This document shows, one piece after another, positions 21,691 to 32,911 of a stretch of DNA of 64,000 nucleotides. Under the pieces are notes generated by a model that saw only the letters and a program-made list of their open reading frames with translations, did no database searches and had not been told where the DNA came from. Source of the stretch: Aspergillus flavus (Eukaryota; Ascomycota; Eurotiomycetes; Eurotiales; Aspergillaceae). The stretch is from assembly GCF_009017415.1 (NCBI RefSeq), contig NC_092410.1:1054001-1118000 (forward strand). Direction: 5' to 3'. The first letter of the stretch is position 1; each line of letters begins with the position of its first letter. Made by a program: the position numbers and the translations under genes.

Positions 21691-23967
21691 TCATTCCAGT
21701 GGACCAGCTAAATCTATAGGCAAACTCTCAATCCATCCATAATAACCGCGAGTGTCCTCTACGGACTGCCTCCGGTTCCAGCTAAGGGCAGGACTACCGT
21801 TCTCCGTCCTTTCCAGGAGCCGATTTCGAATATTTTCATCCAAGACCGCAACTGGGCCGGTTGATGGGTGAGCAATGTCAGGCCTTCTAATGACGTCCGA
21901 GAGATCCTTTAAAGTGTTGCAGCACAACTGTGCTATACGCGCCACCTTGCCATTTGGTCTAATACTGTGGTAATGGTTCAACATGTCGATAGCTCGCGTC
22001 AAAGACGTTTCTACCTCCCCTTCATTAATTGTACCGGAATTGTTGTCATTGAAGCTGGTAAAGTTACTTAAACGAGCTGCAAGAAAGACTGTTCCGCAGA
22101 CCCAAGTATAATCGATGTTCTCCCAACAGGGAGAGATGAGATCACGGCGGCTGTCGTCTGGCCTGCCATCGAGCGGCCCGTCTTCGTGCGTGTGGATAAG
22201 ACTGATCAGTTCCAAGGCGACCGCCACGCTCTTGATTGAGGCATCGCGTACCAGGCTGAAAACGACAGGTGAGGTGGATGAGCTAGGCTCTTCTTTGGTA
22301 GCGTGCGGGCGACCTTCAGGTCGACAAGTGCATTTGGTGGACAGTGCCAGCCCCAAGGCCAGCAGAGGCCGATATAGTCGAAGACGAACATATAAGTAGC
22401 GTGCTCGGAGAATATTCCGCTGTCGACACACAACCGGATCGTCCCATATACCGCCCACGGCATCATTTTGCAGATACGTTGGAAGAGATGCCTGCCAATC
22501 GTATAAAAGAGTGTCCACTTTCAAGAGTATCTTGAAATCGAAAGACAGTAGTTTCTTTAGGGCGCAACTATTCGGCTGCATTCTCAGCTCATCCTCCCAT
22601 GCTAAGATATCCTCGACGTGGCTATACAGCCTGGCACAAGCTGTCAAGAACTCTATTAAGGATGGACGATCCGCTGTAACGACGGAGGTTTTCCCGGATA
22701 TAAAATCAGTGTAGTCTGTGTCCCAATGCGTCGGCAATGGTACTTTCAGTGGATTGGAGGTTTGCGGTGGGAGCCCTAGTTGTAGTGCAATCATCCGTTC
22801 CAGAATCATGGCACTATGCCAGAGTCGCCGAGCGAGTTCGCGATCCCTCCTTCCTCGAGTATCCTGCCCCCCTATCTTGAAGTGCAGGCCCAGGACCTGC
22901 GCCATGCGGATGGCAAACCCAATGAACATCCATGCCAACCTTGAGTTGCCAGTCGCATATAGATACTGGCTTTGTAAAATATGTGATTGAATACGCTCAC
23001 ATAGAGACCCGCTGTTCTCCATATCCCTGGACATCCTCTGACCGCGACTGAAGAGACTCGACACATCTTCATCATTAACATCGGGTGTACTCAATCCAGA
23101 TAAACTGAAAATGGTATTCAAGATGCCATGGAAACTACTGGGGGCTGCGGCTATATCCTGTTCGGTTCTGGTAGTCTCGTAGGCCGACTGAAACTGTAAA
23201 AGGTCCAGGATCGGCAAGTTTGCATATTCTCTCGTTAAGTAAGAGAGAACAAGATGATCAGCCGTTTCCTGAGACAACTGCACCGGTGGGTCCTCGCCAT
23301 TCGATCCGGAGATGGAAGGCTGTATAACCCCATTCGTGAACATGGGAATTTGAGCTAAAAGAGGGGCGTCGCCTGTTAAATCTTCGTCCTTGGCTCTACC
23401 TGTTCGCTCCTCGACAGCTCTTTGCAATCTCACCACTTGCAAGGCTTGCGCTCCACCATCATCGAGGTGAAGGCCTTCCTCCTGGGGCAAAACAGCGGTG
23501 TGGTAGCTTTGATCCGAATCTATGGAGGAGACTTCAACCACGTCGCCTTGTGTAATATCAGGCGACTGACGCACTCCACGACTTCGTAGGCGTCCTTCAT
23601 TGTTTGGGGTAGAGATAATAAGAACCTCTAGCTCAGGGAGCGCCTGGCTAGTCATACGTTGTCTTGAGTGGCTACTTTGATCGATATTAGCAGGATTCAA
23701 TCAGATTAGATTTGAGTCATACGGAGGAGGCATATCCTGGGATCTATAGGAACATTCATGTGACTGGCCCCTTGTCTGACAACCTCCGCATACTATGCAC
23801 AGTACTTGTTAGTGATTTTATGGTGCAGCGCAGGGGCGCAAGGGAGGATACGGAATTTATGCAGTGAGAGTTGACGAAAGCATACTTGGTTTCTGTCTGT
23901 CGCATCTTCTCTTCCTGCGGCGACATACACAACAAGGAGTACCAGGGAGTCTTCTCACGTTGCGCAT
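21691..23967 (-). CDS. Zn2Cys6 transcription factor with fungal-specific regulatory domain
   Basis: Three exons on the minus strand (23967-23886, 23792-23723, 23671-21691) give 710 aa. The first two encode a complete binuclear cluster with C12, C15, C22, C29, C32 and C41 (spacing 2-6-6-2-8), including CVCRRRKRRCDRQKP; the first intron falls between the third and fourth cysteines. Exon 3 holds the fungal transcription-factor middle homology region: LILQ-type helices around SQYLYATGNSRLAWMFIGFA, RMAQVLGLH, and RRLWHSAMILERMIALQLGLPP. The second intron is only 51 nt, in frame, and contains a TGA; it has a TGCTAAT branch-like site and a TAG acceptor. Target genes are unknown; neighbours give no cluster. 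Calling the gene from exon 3 alone would miss the DNA-binding domain. Confidence 0.85.
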
Positions 23968-25174
23968 CCCGCAGGCGCTTGGAGATTGTATATTGCTTGA
24001 AACCCTGTCAATTCAGCGTTCAGTATCAATACATTTCTTATAGACACTCATGCACTAACGGATTGCTTGTTTGGATACTCGGTTATACAGTAGATTACTT
24101 AGATATGTGAACAATGCGATGTGAGGTTTTCCAACTCTATATTGGAAGCTTAGCTCCTAGCCACATAGACTAAGGCGCGTCTAGTCAGCTCGGGCCGATA
24201 TTATTTTCTTCACACTGTTGTTATATAAACTCAAGACAAATAGACATCTGCGCGTATAATCGTCAATGAATACGGACGATGCTGATAATGGGGAGAGATG
24301 GTGAACCAACGGAGAGGTGAAAAGGTAATGGCACCGTCAAGGGAAAGGCGATTCTTATAATATATGGCCCGTGCGCTGGACGTATCGAATTCCATGTAAA
24401 CAATGTAGATAACTCAAAACAAACTATGACCTATCCTACCAAGTTATAATTTCTTTCTATATATTTTTTCCCACTCCCATAACATGACGGCGTGCCAGGA
24501 TCCTAGCGATTGGCCCATTACCGCTTATGAAAACTAAAAGCATTGCCCCCAATAGAGACCCCGCTACCGGCCGAGCACATAGAAATGGTCATCAATGATT
24601 AAATATTATTAGGTACTATACAAGACCAATCCATTAGGTCAGTTCCGAGTTACCAGATGGCAACCGTAGGTGTGAAGTACAGCCTGCGGATGACTATCAG
24701 AGAGCTATCCAGGTCATATCTATCAACCAACCGATCAAATCTCGTAAGACATCAAACATGGCACCCTAGGCTGAGGGATATACACAAAACAGTTGAAGCT
24801 GTCCATACATAGAATGAGCCAATATTGCTGCAGAGAATCAAAACCAGCCCCGTGCACGGTGACGGGGGAAAGGGGTAGTTCACAAGAATGAGCAAACAGT
24901 TTACCAGCAGCCAGTTGCACACCGACTGAAAAGGATTAAAACGTAGATAAACAAACGCCAGGTCCGTGTTCCGCAAATAGTGGATGCCAGATTGTGCGAC
25001 ATCGATATCAAAATGAAAAAACCATGTCACTACTGCCTGTTCATATGCCAATCATAGCAGTAGTTGGGGGCATCGGTCGCTGTTATTGTACGGCTGCATT
25101 AAACCGCATCAATAGCAGAGATGCGTATGAATTGGTTTATGCCTGTTGAAAATGTTGTGGCGCGCAATGATTAC
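23968..25174. other. Gap upstream of the regulator gene
   Basis: About 1.2 kb, A/T-rich, with the regulator's promoter at the left and the 3' side of the next gene at the right. Frames such as 24752-25051 minus show no recognisable domain. Nothing else seen. Confidence 0.5.
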
Positions 25175-26243
25175 TCAGAACCACATGACGCCGACAACTA
25201 GGCCTATGACAATAGCCATGCAACTACCGCGTGCAGGCTGTGAATTTGGTCCCTGACCAATGCCCTTGGACCGCTCTTCAGCTGCCACAGGTAAATCAGG
25301 GATGTCGGTTGCTTTAGCAGGCGATTGCGAAGATGAAGGTGACAAGGTCGAAAGTGCGGCATTGCTGCCGTTCGATGGAAGCCCTTTGGGTGCAACCTGT
25401 TCTTCAATGTCTTGATCAGTCTGTTCTGAAGTTTGTAATGTCTCTTCCGTGGTCTTTTCAGAACGGGACGGAAGTCGTTCTCTTAGGAAAGTCCAGTTCC
25501 CAAGATAGACCCTCGTGGCATGGCAGGCCTGCTGCCATAACTCACATAAATGGGAACGAGGGTACTGGAGGCTTTGCGAAGGAGCTTCTTGCGTCGTTGC
25601 CGTGATATTGCTGCCGTACGACTTGGGAAGGAGTGCTTCAGCGGTAGGAGGGGCACTGATAACAGCTAAATTGGATACATTCGAGGTGAGAGAGCTAGGT
25701 GCTGAGGCCACAGAAGAGGCGCTCCCCGTGGCAAGAGGTTTAGATATCTGGCTATCTCCCGTCTGTTTTATGAAGAGCGATTTGAAGGCGCGTACACCTC
25801 GCGCGAATGTTGATGGTTCTTCAGTAAGGTATGCTATCGAATCGGGGTCGAAGGCAGTGGCAGCCTCGAACGAGCTGCGTGGGGTGTCTGGCACGGAGCG
25901 CCGCGGGCGATGAACACGGTCCAGGTCTGGCAGGCAGTAACCATTTATTGTCCACGACTTACACTGACTGCCAGGCGTCCGTATCCTCGACCGAACGTCG
26001 AGTGGACCATCTCTAACACGGGAAGGTTCTATATTCCACGCAATGTGAGATCAATGTTGTAACCGAGCAACCACATCGGGATAATAGACACTTACGTCGA
26101 ACATCGTTATGATGGTAACCAATATACCCGAAGCGCAGATTATAAAAGTCCCATTCCTTTGCCAAGGACAACAAGCTGAGCAATGAGAAAACAAGAAGAG
26201 CAAGAAAGGGGATGGCACCAGGTTTGTGGAAGCCTGACCGCAT
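25175..26243 (-). CDS. Unknown membrane or secreted protein, hydrophobic at both ends
   Basis: Two exons on the minus strand (26243-26096, 26028-25175; 67-nt intron) give 333 aa. I do not recognise the family. The N-terminus (MRSGFHKPGAIPFLALLVF and about ten more apolar residues) is a signal peptide or membrane anchor. A cysteine-bearing stretch SQCKSWTINGYCLPDLD follows near residues 70-90, then a long Ser/Thr/Ala/Pro-rich region with NWTF and NVSNL glycosylation-like sites, and a C-terminal hydrophobic tail (MAIVIGLVVGVMWF) directly at the stop. The tail could be a membrane anchor or a GPI-attachment signal. The unspliced frame begins at a GTG inside exon 2, so the first exon is easy to miss. 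The gene lies tandem with, and upstream-right of, the regulator. Confidence 0.65.
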
Positions 26244-27616
26244 TATACACGTTCATAGACCTTTCGTCCACGCTGGCGATCCTCGAGTAGGCGAAATTCC
26301 AAAGTCAACAGAGTTCCTGCTTGCTTGAAGAGCTTTCGGGATCAGGCAACTTCATTGCCATACGGTTTGACGAATAAGCTGAGTATTAAATCAAGAACCG
26401 AACGTTGTATGCGGAATAGCCTCCAGTTTTATATTGAATTCCCCATGTGCACTTATATTTCTTTTCGATGGCTGCCTCTTCTCTCTTTCTTATTTTTCTT
26501 TTTTCTTTTTTTTTCGCCTCGTGTCGGGGGGGTTCGGTCGGTCGGTCGGTACCTCGCGAAATTGACTTGGGAAATGAAGCCCCGGCAACGAGAAAGGCAC
26601 AACACGCAATGGTGGGGTTGACGCCAGATGAGGAGAAGAGGATATGGCTTTAAACCGGCTCGGGGTGTTTATTCTATGTCGGGGAGAAGTTTTGCAGGAT
26701 TCGATCGCTACTGAATGACGTAAAGGACGTGGTCGACGCAACGTAACGTCCGGTCGCAAGCGGATGTTGCCAAGTCGATAGAGGCCAAGGATGAGTGCCC
26801 GTGGGGAACAAGCTGGGAGAGAAAGAAGGTCACTTCAGGGTCAGTGAGGAAGGAAACAACAATGAGGTCGAATCAGAGCAGCATCCAACCCCCTAAGCAT
26901 GCAAGTATGACCGGTGATTATTTTTGGCAGAGGCGTTTTGGCAGTTCGATTGGCACGAAGTCATTAGCCTTTTCACTAGTCCTGTGGCCGATCTGCACGT
27001 TGTCTTTCCTTTATTGAGGCTTTTTTTTTTTTTTTCCTATTTTTTTCTTATTCCCGTCGTACCGCCTCTGGGTATTTTACCGTAGCATCGGTTAGCGTCA
27101 TCTGCCTGAGGCGACCCAAGTGCTGCCTTGTGTTGCAACACCAGGGTCAGGTACAATACTTCTTCCTTGGTTCATGATAAAGTGTACTCATCATCCACTT
27201 CCTTTACAGGTACTCCCAGGTAACAATCTGACACTAGTATACTCCCATCAAAGACGAAGGCAGGATCAAGACTAGTTCGCCCAGTGCTACATCGGCTTTT
27301 AGTTTCTTTGTTTGAACCAATGTCTTCTTTTACTCCGGGCAATCAACTTTCCACAATGCTATCTTGGCCCTTGTATCACGTCTTGGTACACTCATTGTAC
27401 CACAGTAATACGAACGGCAACACAGGTCCCTCAGATTGAGCCGGAGACAGACTCATAAATAAGTATTCACCCAGCGAAGAAAAGAAAAGTGTTGGTTTGA
27501 TTGTCAACATTCGCCCTTCTTCATCCTCTACATATATGTGGACTTTGGGAGTTCTCCACTTAGGGTTTTGGTCTTCACTGTCACTTCAATGTTAGGCTTT
27601 GGAGCATGAAACAACA
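26244..27616. other. Gap with homopolymer tracts
   Basis: No gene seen. T-rich tracts occur at about 26490-26516 and 27020-27050, and a GGTC-type short tandem (ggtcggtcggtcggt) at about 26533-26549. It contains the promoter of the membrane-protein gene. Confidence 0.5.
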
Positions 27617-27850
27617 CTACTGTAAACGGGTATTGACACCAGTGTCCAAATTGGACCCAATCAGCTGTTCCTTCTTCTCCACTAAGAAGCTGAACAGCGG
27701 GTCCTCCTCCAAAGTATCAAGAACATTCGGCTCCAATGTGATCAAGACGTCCCATGAAGGCTGTACCTTGCTCTCATAAAGGTTGCCAGGATCTTTGATA
27801 CGAGCTGGCATGATAGCACAATTCCATCGACGAGTTCCAACTGGAACCAT
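27617..27850 (-). CDS. Short protein-like frame, possible gene remnant
   Basis: A 77-codon ATG frame whose composition looks like real protein (RWNCAIMPARIKDP, QPSWDVLITLEPN, then a Glu/Asp-rich helix and a Lys-Lys-Glu stretch). No family is recognised. No convincing upstream exon was found, and another short frame lies at 27918-28124 on the same strand. It could be the last exon of a decayed or unresolved gene. Function unknown. Confidence 0.25.
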   Translation of the reverse strand: MVPVGTRRWNCAIMPARIKDPGNLYESKVQPSWDVLITLEPNVLDTLEEDPLFSFLVEKKEQLIGSNLDTGVNTRLQ

Positions 27851-29300
27851 AGGTAATCAGTAGCACCCAGTTGACCCCCAAAGTTGAGACTGTACATTCT
27901 CAGCGGTCTCATATCAGTCACACAGGATTCTGCAAGCCTAGTGGTAGGCTGGGTATCGTTCTGCTTTCTGAAATGGGAGCCTGACTAAGGTTTAAGGCAA
28001 ATTTCGTGAGATGCAGCAGGCCAAATCCCTTGTAACTCAAAATTCCCACCCTCGGGGTAATCATCCTTCTGTATCGGACTAATCTAAAGATTGGCCATAA
28101 AACTACCGAAACACTTTTCAGCACCGACTTTCCGGAGCCTCGGACGCAGATTCATAGCTGGCACAAATCGCCCTGGCTTCTTCAGGTTGGATATTAGTCC
28201 GCTTTGCGTCGCAGCAGCCCGTCTCCTTTTGATGCAGAGGGTAAATGCTGTACGCACCATATCTGACTACCAGATAGATCTAGCGATACTGTCTCAAGGC
28301 AGGGCGGAGCATGGGTAGATATCTCCAGCGAGGAATAAAATCTGTTGGATTAGCTTGGCTACCTCATCTTCTAATGGCTAGATTTCTGCTTTTGAATTTG
28401 TAGAGTGAGATAGGAGAAGAAAGGCTGGGTTGCCCCGTGGTGGTGCAGAGTCGAAAGCTGTCAAAGGGGGTAGTTGAAGGAATCCATGCCTGCGAACTGA
28501 ATCGTGTCTGGTTTGGGCGCTTAGAAAGGAGTACACATACTAGAAACAGTCCACTACTTAAAGGGTCATTAGGAACGCGAATGGAAACTTTATTCGTTAT
28601 AGCTGACTGCAGAATCCTGGATTTGACTTGTCGTTCTCAAGTAGTCAAATTGAAAACTCAGGGGCAAGACATGTTGGCGTACGTATCAACACGTTGAAGC
28701 TTGCGTAATATACCGTACAGCAGTGCATTACAATAAAGATATAAGCACTTTTTGATATAACCGGCTCATCAATCGCGATATGATACAGGAGTGTTAGGAA
28801 CATTGCTCCTTCTCAGCTGTCATAATAGATTAGAGTGCCGTTTATTCCAGAATCTCTCTCCATGGGGAAGCAGATAATGCTCATCACACTCGGTATTAAC
28901 ACGTTAGGATATCATGAAGAGGGACTTGAATGATTCTAGTGAGAGTGTTTGGTCTTTATAGTACGGTCTACCGAAATCGAAAGGCAAGCAAGGAACAATG
29001 TACGTCCCAGTACATCGCGTCCTTTGGCTAACATTGTGGGGTTGGATATTACAAAACGACTATCTAAAATTGCCGCATTAGAGGTATACGCGCCTAGAAA
29101 CCAATAAAAGAAAAAGAAGGCACAAGAGTACATATAGTCGCTCCAAGCAAAGTAAAAAGACGAAAGACAAAGCCAGTGCCACAGTTGCGGATGCTCTTTG
29201 AATTTTATCGAACACCCACACTGCAGCACATTTGGCCATCATGTACAATCGTGTCGATATAGTCACAATTAATCATCAGCACTCGAGCTTGTAGTGATAT
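27851..29300. other. Gap between the remnant and the 14-3-3-like gene
   Basis: No supported gene. Frames of 60-97 codons on both strands (28437-28697 plus, 28936-29229 minus) lack recognisable features. Confidence 0.45.
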
Positions 29301-30347
29301 TTAGATTGGGTTCATCATGGTGGGGTCAGGAACGGCCGGAGGCAAGTCGTTGCTAGTCTTTGGCGATGCTGTTACCGGGGGCACTGGTGTGACTGTTGCC
29401 GGTGTATCGCCAATTTCGCTCCTCGAACTCCCGCCCCGAAGTGTCGCAGAGGCCGTGCTGCTGCATTCAGTGCTGCTAGTCTTGCCCCCACGCTTAACCA
29501 TCTTCCCCAAGATTCCAACAATCTCAGCGGCATCCGCGAAGCTTTCATCATCCATAGCCTCTTGGGCTTTATAAACATCTGCTATAGCTTGTTTAGCCAC
29601 CCGTCGACAAGCATTGGAATCATGGAGGCAATCATAAAGATACGCTGCATATTCGAGCTTAATAGACAGACGTATGGGGTGAGAGCCTGGAAGAAATCGT
29701 TCAGCCAAGAGAGCTGCGTGATTGAAGCATGCCGTCGCCGTAGGTGTGTAATCGAGAGCAGGCAGAAGAAAGGACGACGCCTTGGGCGGTTGAACGGGTG
29801 TAAGTCCAGGGGGGCCTTGGATAGCAGTGTACCGAGAGGCGTTCCCCGAGCTGTAAGCTGGCTGTTCAGGGACTGATATTGATTCTGCATTCGATCTAAA
29901 TGAGAACCTCGACCCCGGTTCTTTAGTTGGTAATTCGGCTTTGGATGCGTCGTTTAGTTTGGTACCATTGCTCGGAAAACTGGTGATGCCCGGACAGTGA
30001 ACTGCGGGCTGATTGTGAAAAAGCACAAATATGTGATAAAAGGATGCTCGGAGTTTATAGGCTAGGATCTTCAGCTCCACATATCCCTCAACCATTGGGA
30101 GAACGAATTCTTCCAAGATCAGTAACCCTTCACGGGAGAGCCATAAGATATGATGATATAACTGGAGCGACTTGGTTTCTCGGCTAGGGTCCAGTCGCCG
30201 TAGTCGTCGTGCACGAAGTAGCTTCTTCGAAAGCATAACCGAAAGGCCTAGAACTCTATAGAGCATTGCGGACAGGAAGGGGTTTTCGAGGCTGGTTAAG
30301 GCCGCAAAATTGCCCAAGGCCTTCTGGTCTACCTCGGAGGAAGCCAT
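29301..30347 (-). CDS. Divergent 14-3-3 domain protein
   Basis: A single exon of 348 aa from the ATG at 30347 (MASSEVDQKALG), chosen because it opens directly into the helical domain; an in-frame ATG at 30425 would add 26 residues. The 14-3-3 resemblance is clearest in the second half: HPIRLSIKLEYAAYLYD, then CRRVAKQAI and DDESFADAAEIVGILGKM match the last helices of canonical 14-3-3 proteins (peptide-groove helices). The first half has LENPFLSAMLYRVLGLS, SKKLLRARRLRRLDPSRE and KILAYKLRASFYHIFVLF. A long Ser/Pro-rich insertion sits between, and the tail (about 55 residues) is Ser/Thr/Pro-rich. Canonical 14-3-3 proteins bind phosphoserine peptides; whether this one does is uncertain. Confidence 0.75.
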   Translation of the reverse strand: MASSEVDQKALGNFAALTSLENPFLSAMLYRVLGLSVMLSKKLLRARRLRRLDPSRETKSLQLYHHILWLSREGLLILEEFVLPMVEGYVELKILAYKLRASFYHIFVLFHNQPAVHCPGITSFPSNGTKLNDASKAELPTKEPGSRFSFRSNAESISVPEQPAYSSGNASRYTAIQGPPGLTPVQPPKASSFLLPALDYTPTATACFNHAALLAERFLPGSHPIRLSIKLEYAAYLYDCLHDSNACRRVAKQAIADVYKAQEAMDDESFADAAEIVGILGKMVKRGGKTSSTECSSTASATLRGGSSRSEIGDTPATVTPVPPVTASPKTSNDLPPAVPDPTMMNPI

Positions 30348-32911
30348 CCACAGTGCCAAAAAATTAGGGTCTATGACATAGAAGCCATCGCAGACATTAG
30401 CCATGTTCATTGCATACTGTGCCATGTTGGTGAAACGATTTTCTCCAGAATAGTCCAAGTGCTTCAGATGATGACCCAGACCAATCCGCACTTAACTGAG
30501 CTGTCAGATGCACGAGAAAGAAGAAGCCTTCGTCGTTTCGACGATATTTCGAGTGCGACAGTGGAAGGCAGAGAAATGGACCAGAAAGAGTGCCAAAGAG
30601 CTTGTCATCTTACCTTGGAGGTGCGCACAAGCGAACGGTAGAATAAAACCAGTTTGTTCAAAAGCGGTACAGTTCGCTGCCCATGCCAGGCGCTTAAGCC
30701 GGATGCACTTCTTTTTTTAGGTTTGTCGATATGCAATGTCGGCACTTAAGCGAGAATTTCTTTTGCGTACTGTCACTTCGAAGCTTGCTTCGACTGTGTG
30801 CTGTGATCTCCCTTTGCGTCTGTCCTTCGAACTCGCTTTTGAATTATGCCGGAAAATCAATGAATTAAGCACGAACGACAAAGCGAAGCGCTAGAATCAC
30901 AAAGCCACCGATTGAACCGTAAAATGTATATGTTACAACAGATCAGGTACTGAAGGCCTCGAAACTTTTCGCAATATGCAAGAATTTGTGGCGTAGACTG
31001 TACAATGCCACAAAGGGAGCTAGAAAGACAGGACAGTGTTTCCAATCAAAAGACGTTAAACGCCGCGATGGTTTTTCGATAGCCGGGGCTGCATGCAAGA
31101 ACTGGAAATATCAAAACAGTCGGTCGATATAAGGAGATGATTAGCGACGCAAGGCACACGGAAGGGGGCAACTGTCAATGGCAAAATATTGAAGAACAAG
31201 GAGCTCGTGGTTGTGAGGCAGGAAGCAGTTTTGATGCATCGTGTGCAACTGGCGCGGTAAGGCGGTAGTCTGTGCTTCTCAGCCAGCGGTTGCTGGCAAT
31301 GAAGATGGGGGGACACAGTCAGAAAACAAAAAGAGATACGAACAAGCCCTAGTATTAGTCGTTGGATGGAGGGAAAGCGGCTTAGATGTAGCGATTGTTC
31401 GACAAGGTGGATTTGGCCCAAAAAGCGGTATCAGCCACAGTTGACAAAAGAAGTGGACAGCCCGGCCACTGCTGCCCGTGTATTGGGGGAAGGAACTGAA
31501 ATAGTAAGGTCGTAGTGAGAACCGGATGATGCAAGGGAAATTAGTACCTGTGCGATCGGAATTTCCCCTGATGCAGTATGGAAGTGGATGGAGCCGCGGC
31601 AATACTGTGTGGGTGAGTTCTGTCTTAATCTACTCCGTATATGATGTCCTGTTGTTTCTCTCAATATTGCAATGCCGTCATATGCATTGAACCTCACTGT
31701 TGCCTCATTCGATCTTGCTATCCTCCATTGTGGGAATTTTCCTCTTTCTTTTTCTTTTTCTTTTTTTCTTTCTTTTTTTTTTTTTTTTTTTTTTAATTTC
31801 TCTCCCTTCGTGTTAATTCCCAAAACACGGGAACAGTCGGGCAGCCATACAAAATCATCCACAATCAAAAAGAATCGTCATAAGTAATTACGGGGGAAAA
31901 AAGAAAAGTGGCGAAATTTTGACTGCTGCCGTCCCCCAAAGTCCAAGCATGACGCGGGAGGACAACGCATCGTTTAGTTCGATACGTGTCAGAATCTGAG
32001 TGCTGATTTTCGCTGCCTTGCAGCTTTCGATCCAGTCGATTGATGAGATAGGATTAGTACGGTGGATCGCCTATCGTCCGGCAGAAATAAGTAGCACTTA
32101 GGCCACAGATAGTGCTGCAGACTGCAGATAATATCATTATAGGACGGTCAGTTCAGAACAGGCATGATCTCTGTGCCTGGGCCACTCCTTCGCGGAGTCC
32201 GTCTCATGAACTAAACCACAAGCGTTGGAGCTCAGCGTCCGCGCGCTTGTTAGCATTGGAATAGCGGCAGAAATTAACTCGGACGGGGCGCAACCATGAC
32301 AGTTGGCAAGTATCTGCCAGCGTGGCACCGACATACTCGATGGGTTGGCGGGGGCTGTGAGACATCAGCTTGCAACAAGGTGGCACCGTCTTCTTTTAAC
32401 AAAAATCAGTTTATTGGTCCCCTCACTCTATGAACTGCAGTTGAGTCCTGTAAGTGTAGTCAGTCAGTTTCCATGTGAGGATGGAAACAAAGAGGCAATT
32501 TAAGATCCAACACATGGCAGAGTCCCACCGCCTAGTTGACCGCTAACTTATCTTATCGGCCTCCTTGTTTATGTACTTTAGTGTATACGGAGTACATTTT
32601 ACTGTATACAGCATGTTAATTAAAGACAATCGAGGTTATGCTGTGCATTACTAAATTCAGCGTGTGTTAGTGCCTTTTATGTCTAACAGAGATTAATTGT
32701 CAGAGTGCAATTCCTTTTTGACATGCATCCGCACATCTGAAGCTATTATTCAGCAACACCAGCATTATGAGCTAAGAGACTACTAGTACTATATACATAT
32801 AGCAACGCTGGCTCTTTGGAAATTATAAAACAGATGTCAAGAAATAAAGCCAGTCCCTTTTCAGTCTACTATATATTCTTGAGCCCCACTCCATCGCGAA
32901 AAAAAACTGAA
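30348..32911. other. Long gene-poor stretch with a CT-rich microsatellite
   Basis: About 2.5 kb without a supported gene. A T-rich tract of (CTTT)-like units and a T run occupies about 31741-31795. Frames crossing it (31431-31868 minus) are low-complexity. The left side is promoter of the 14-3-3-like gene. Confidence 0.5.

Noticed and set aside
21691..23700. Single-exon 669-codon version of the regulator
   Set aside because: It starts at TTG after a TGA and lacks the zinc cluster; splicing to the upstream exons gives a full Zn2Cys6 protein in frame.
31431..31868. 145-codon frame on the minus strand
   Set aside because: Much of it is poly-Lys/Glu read from a T-rich microsatellite.
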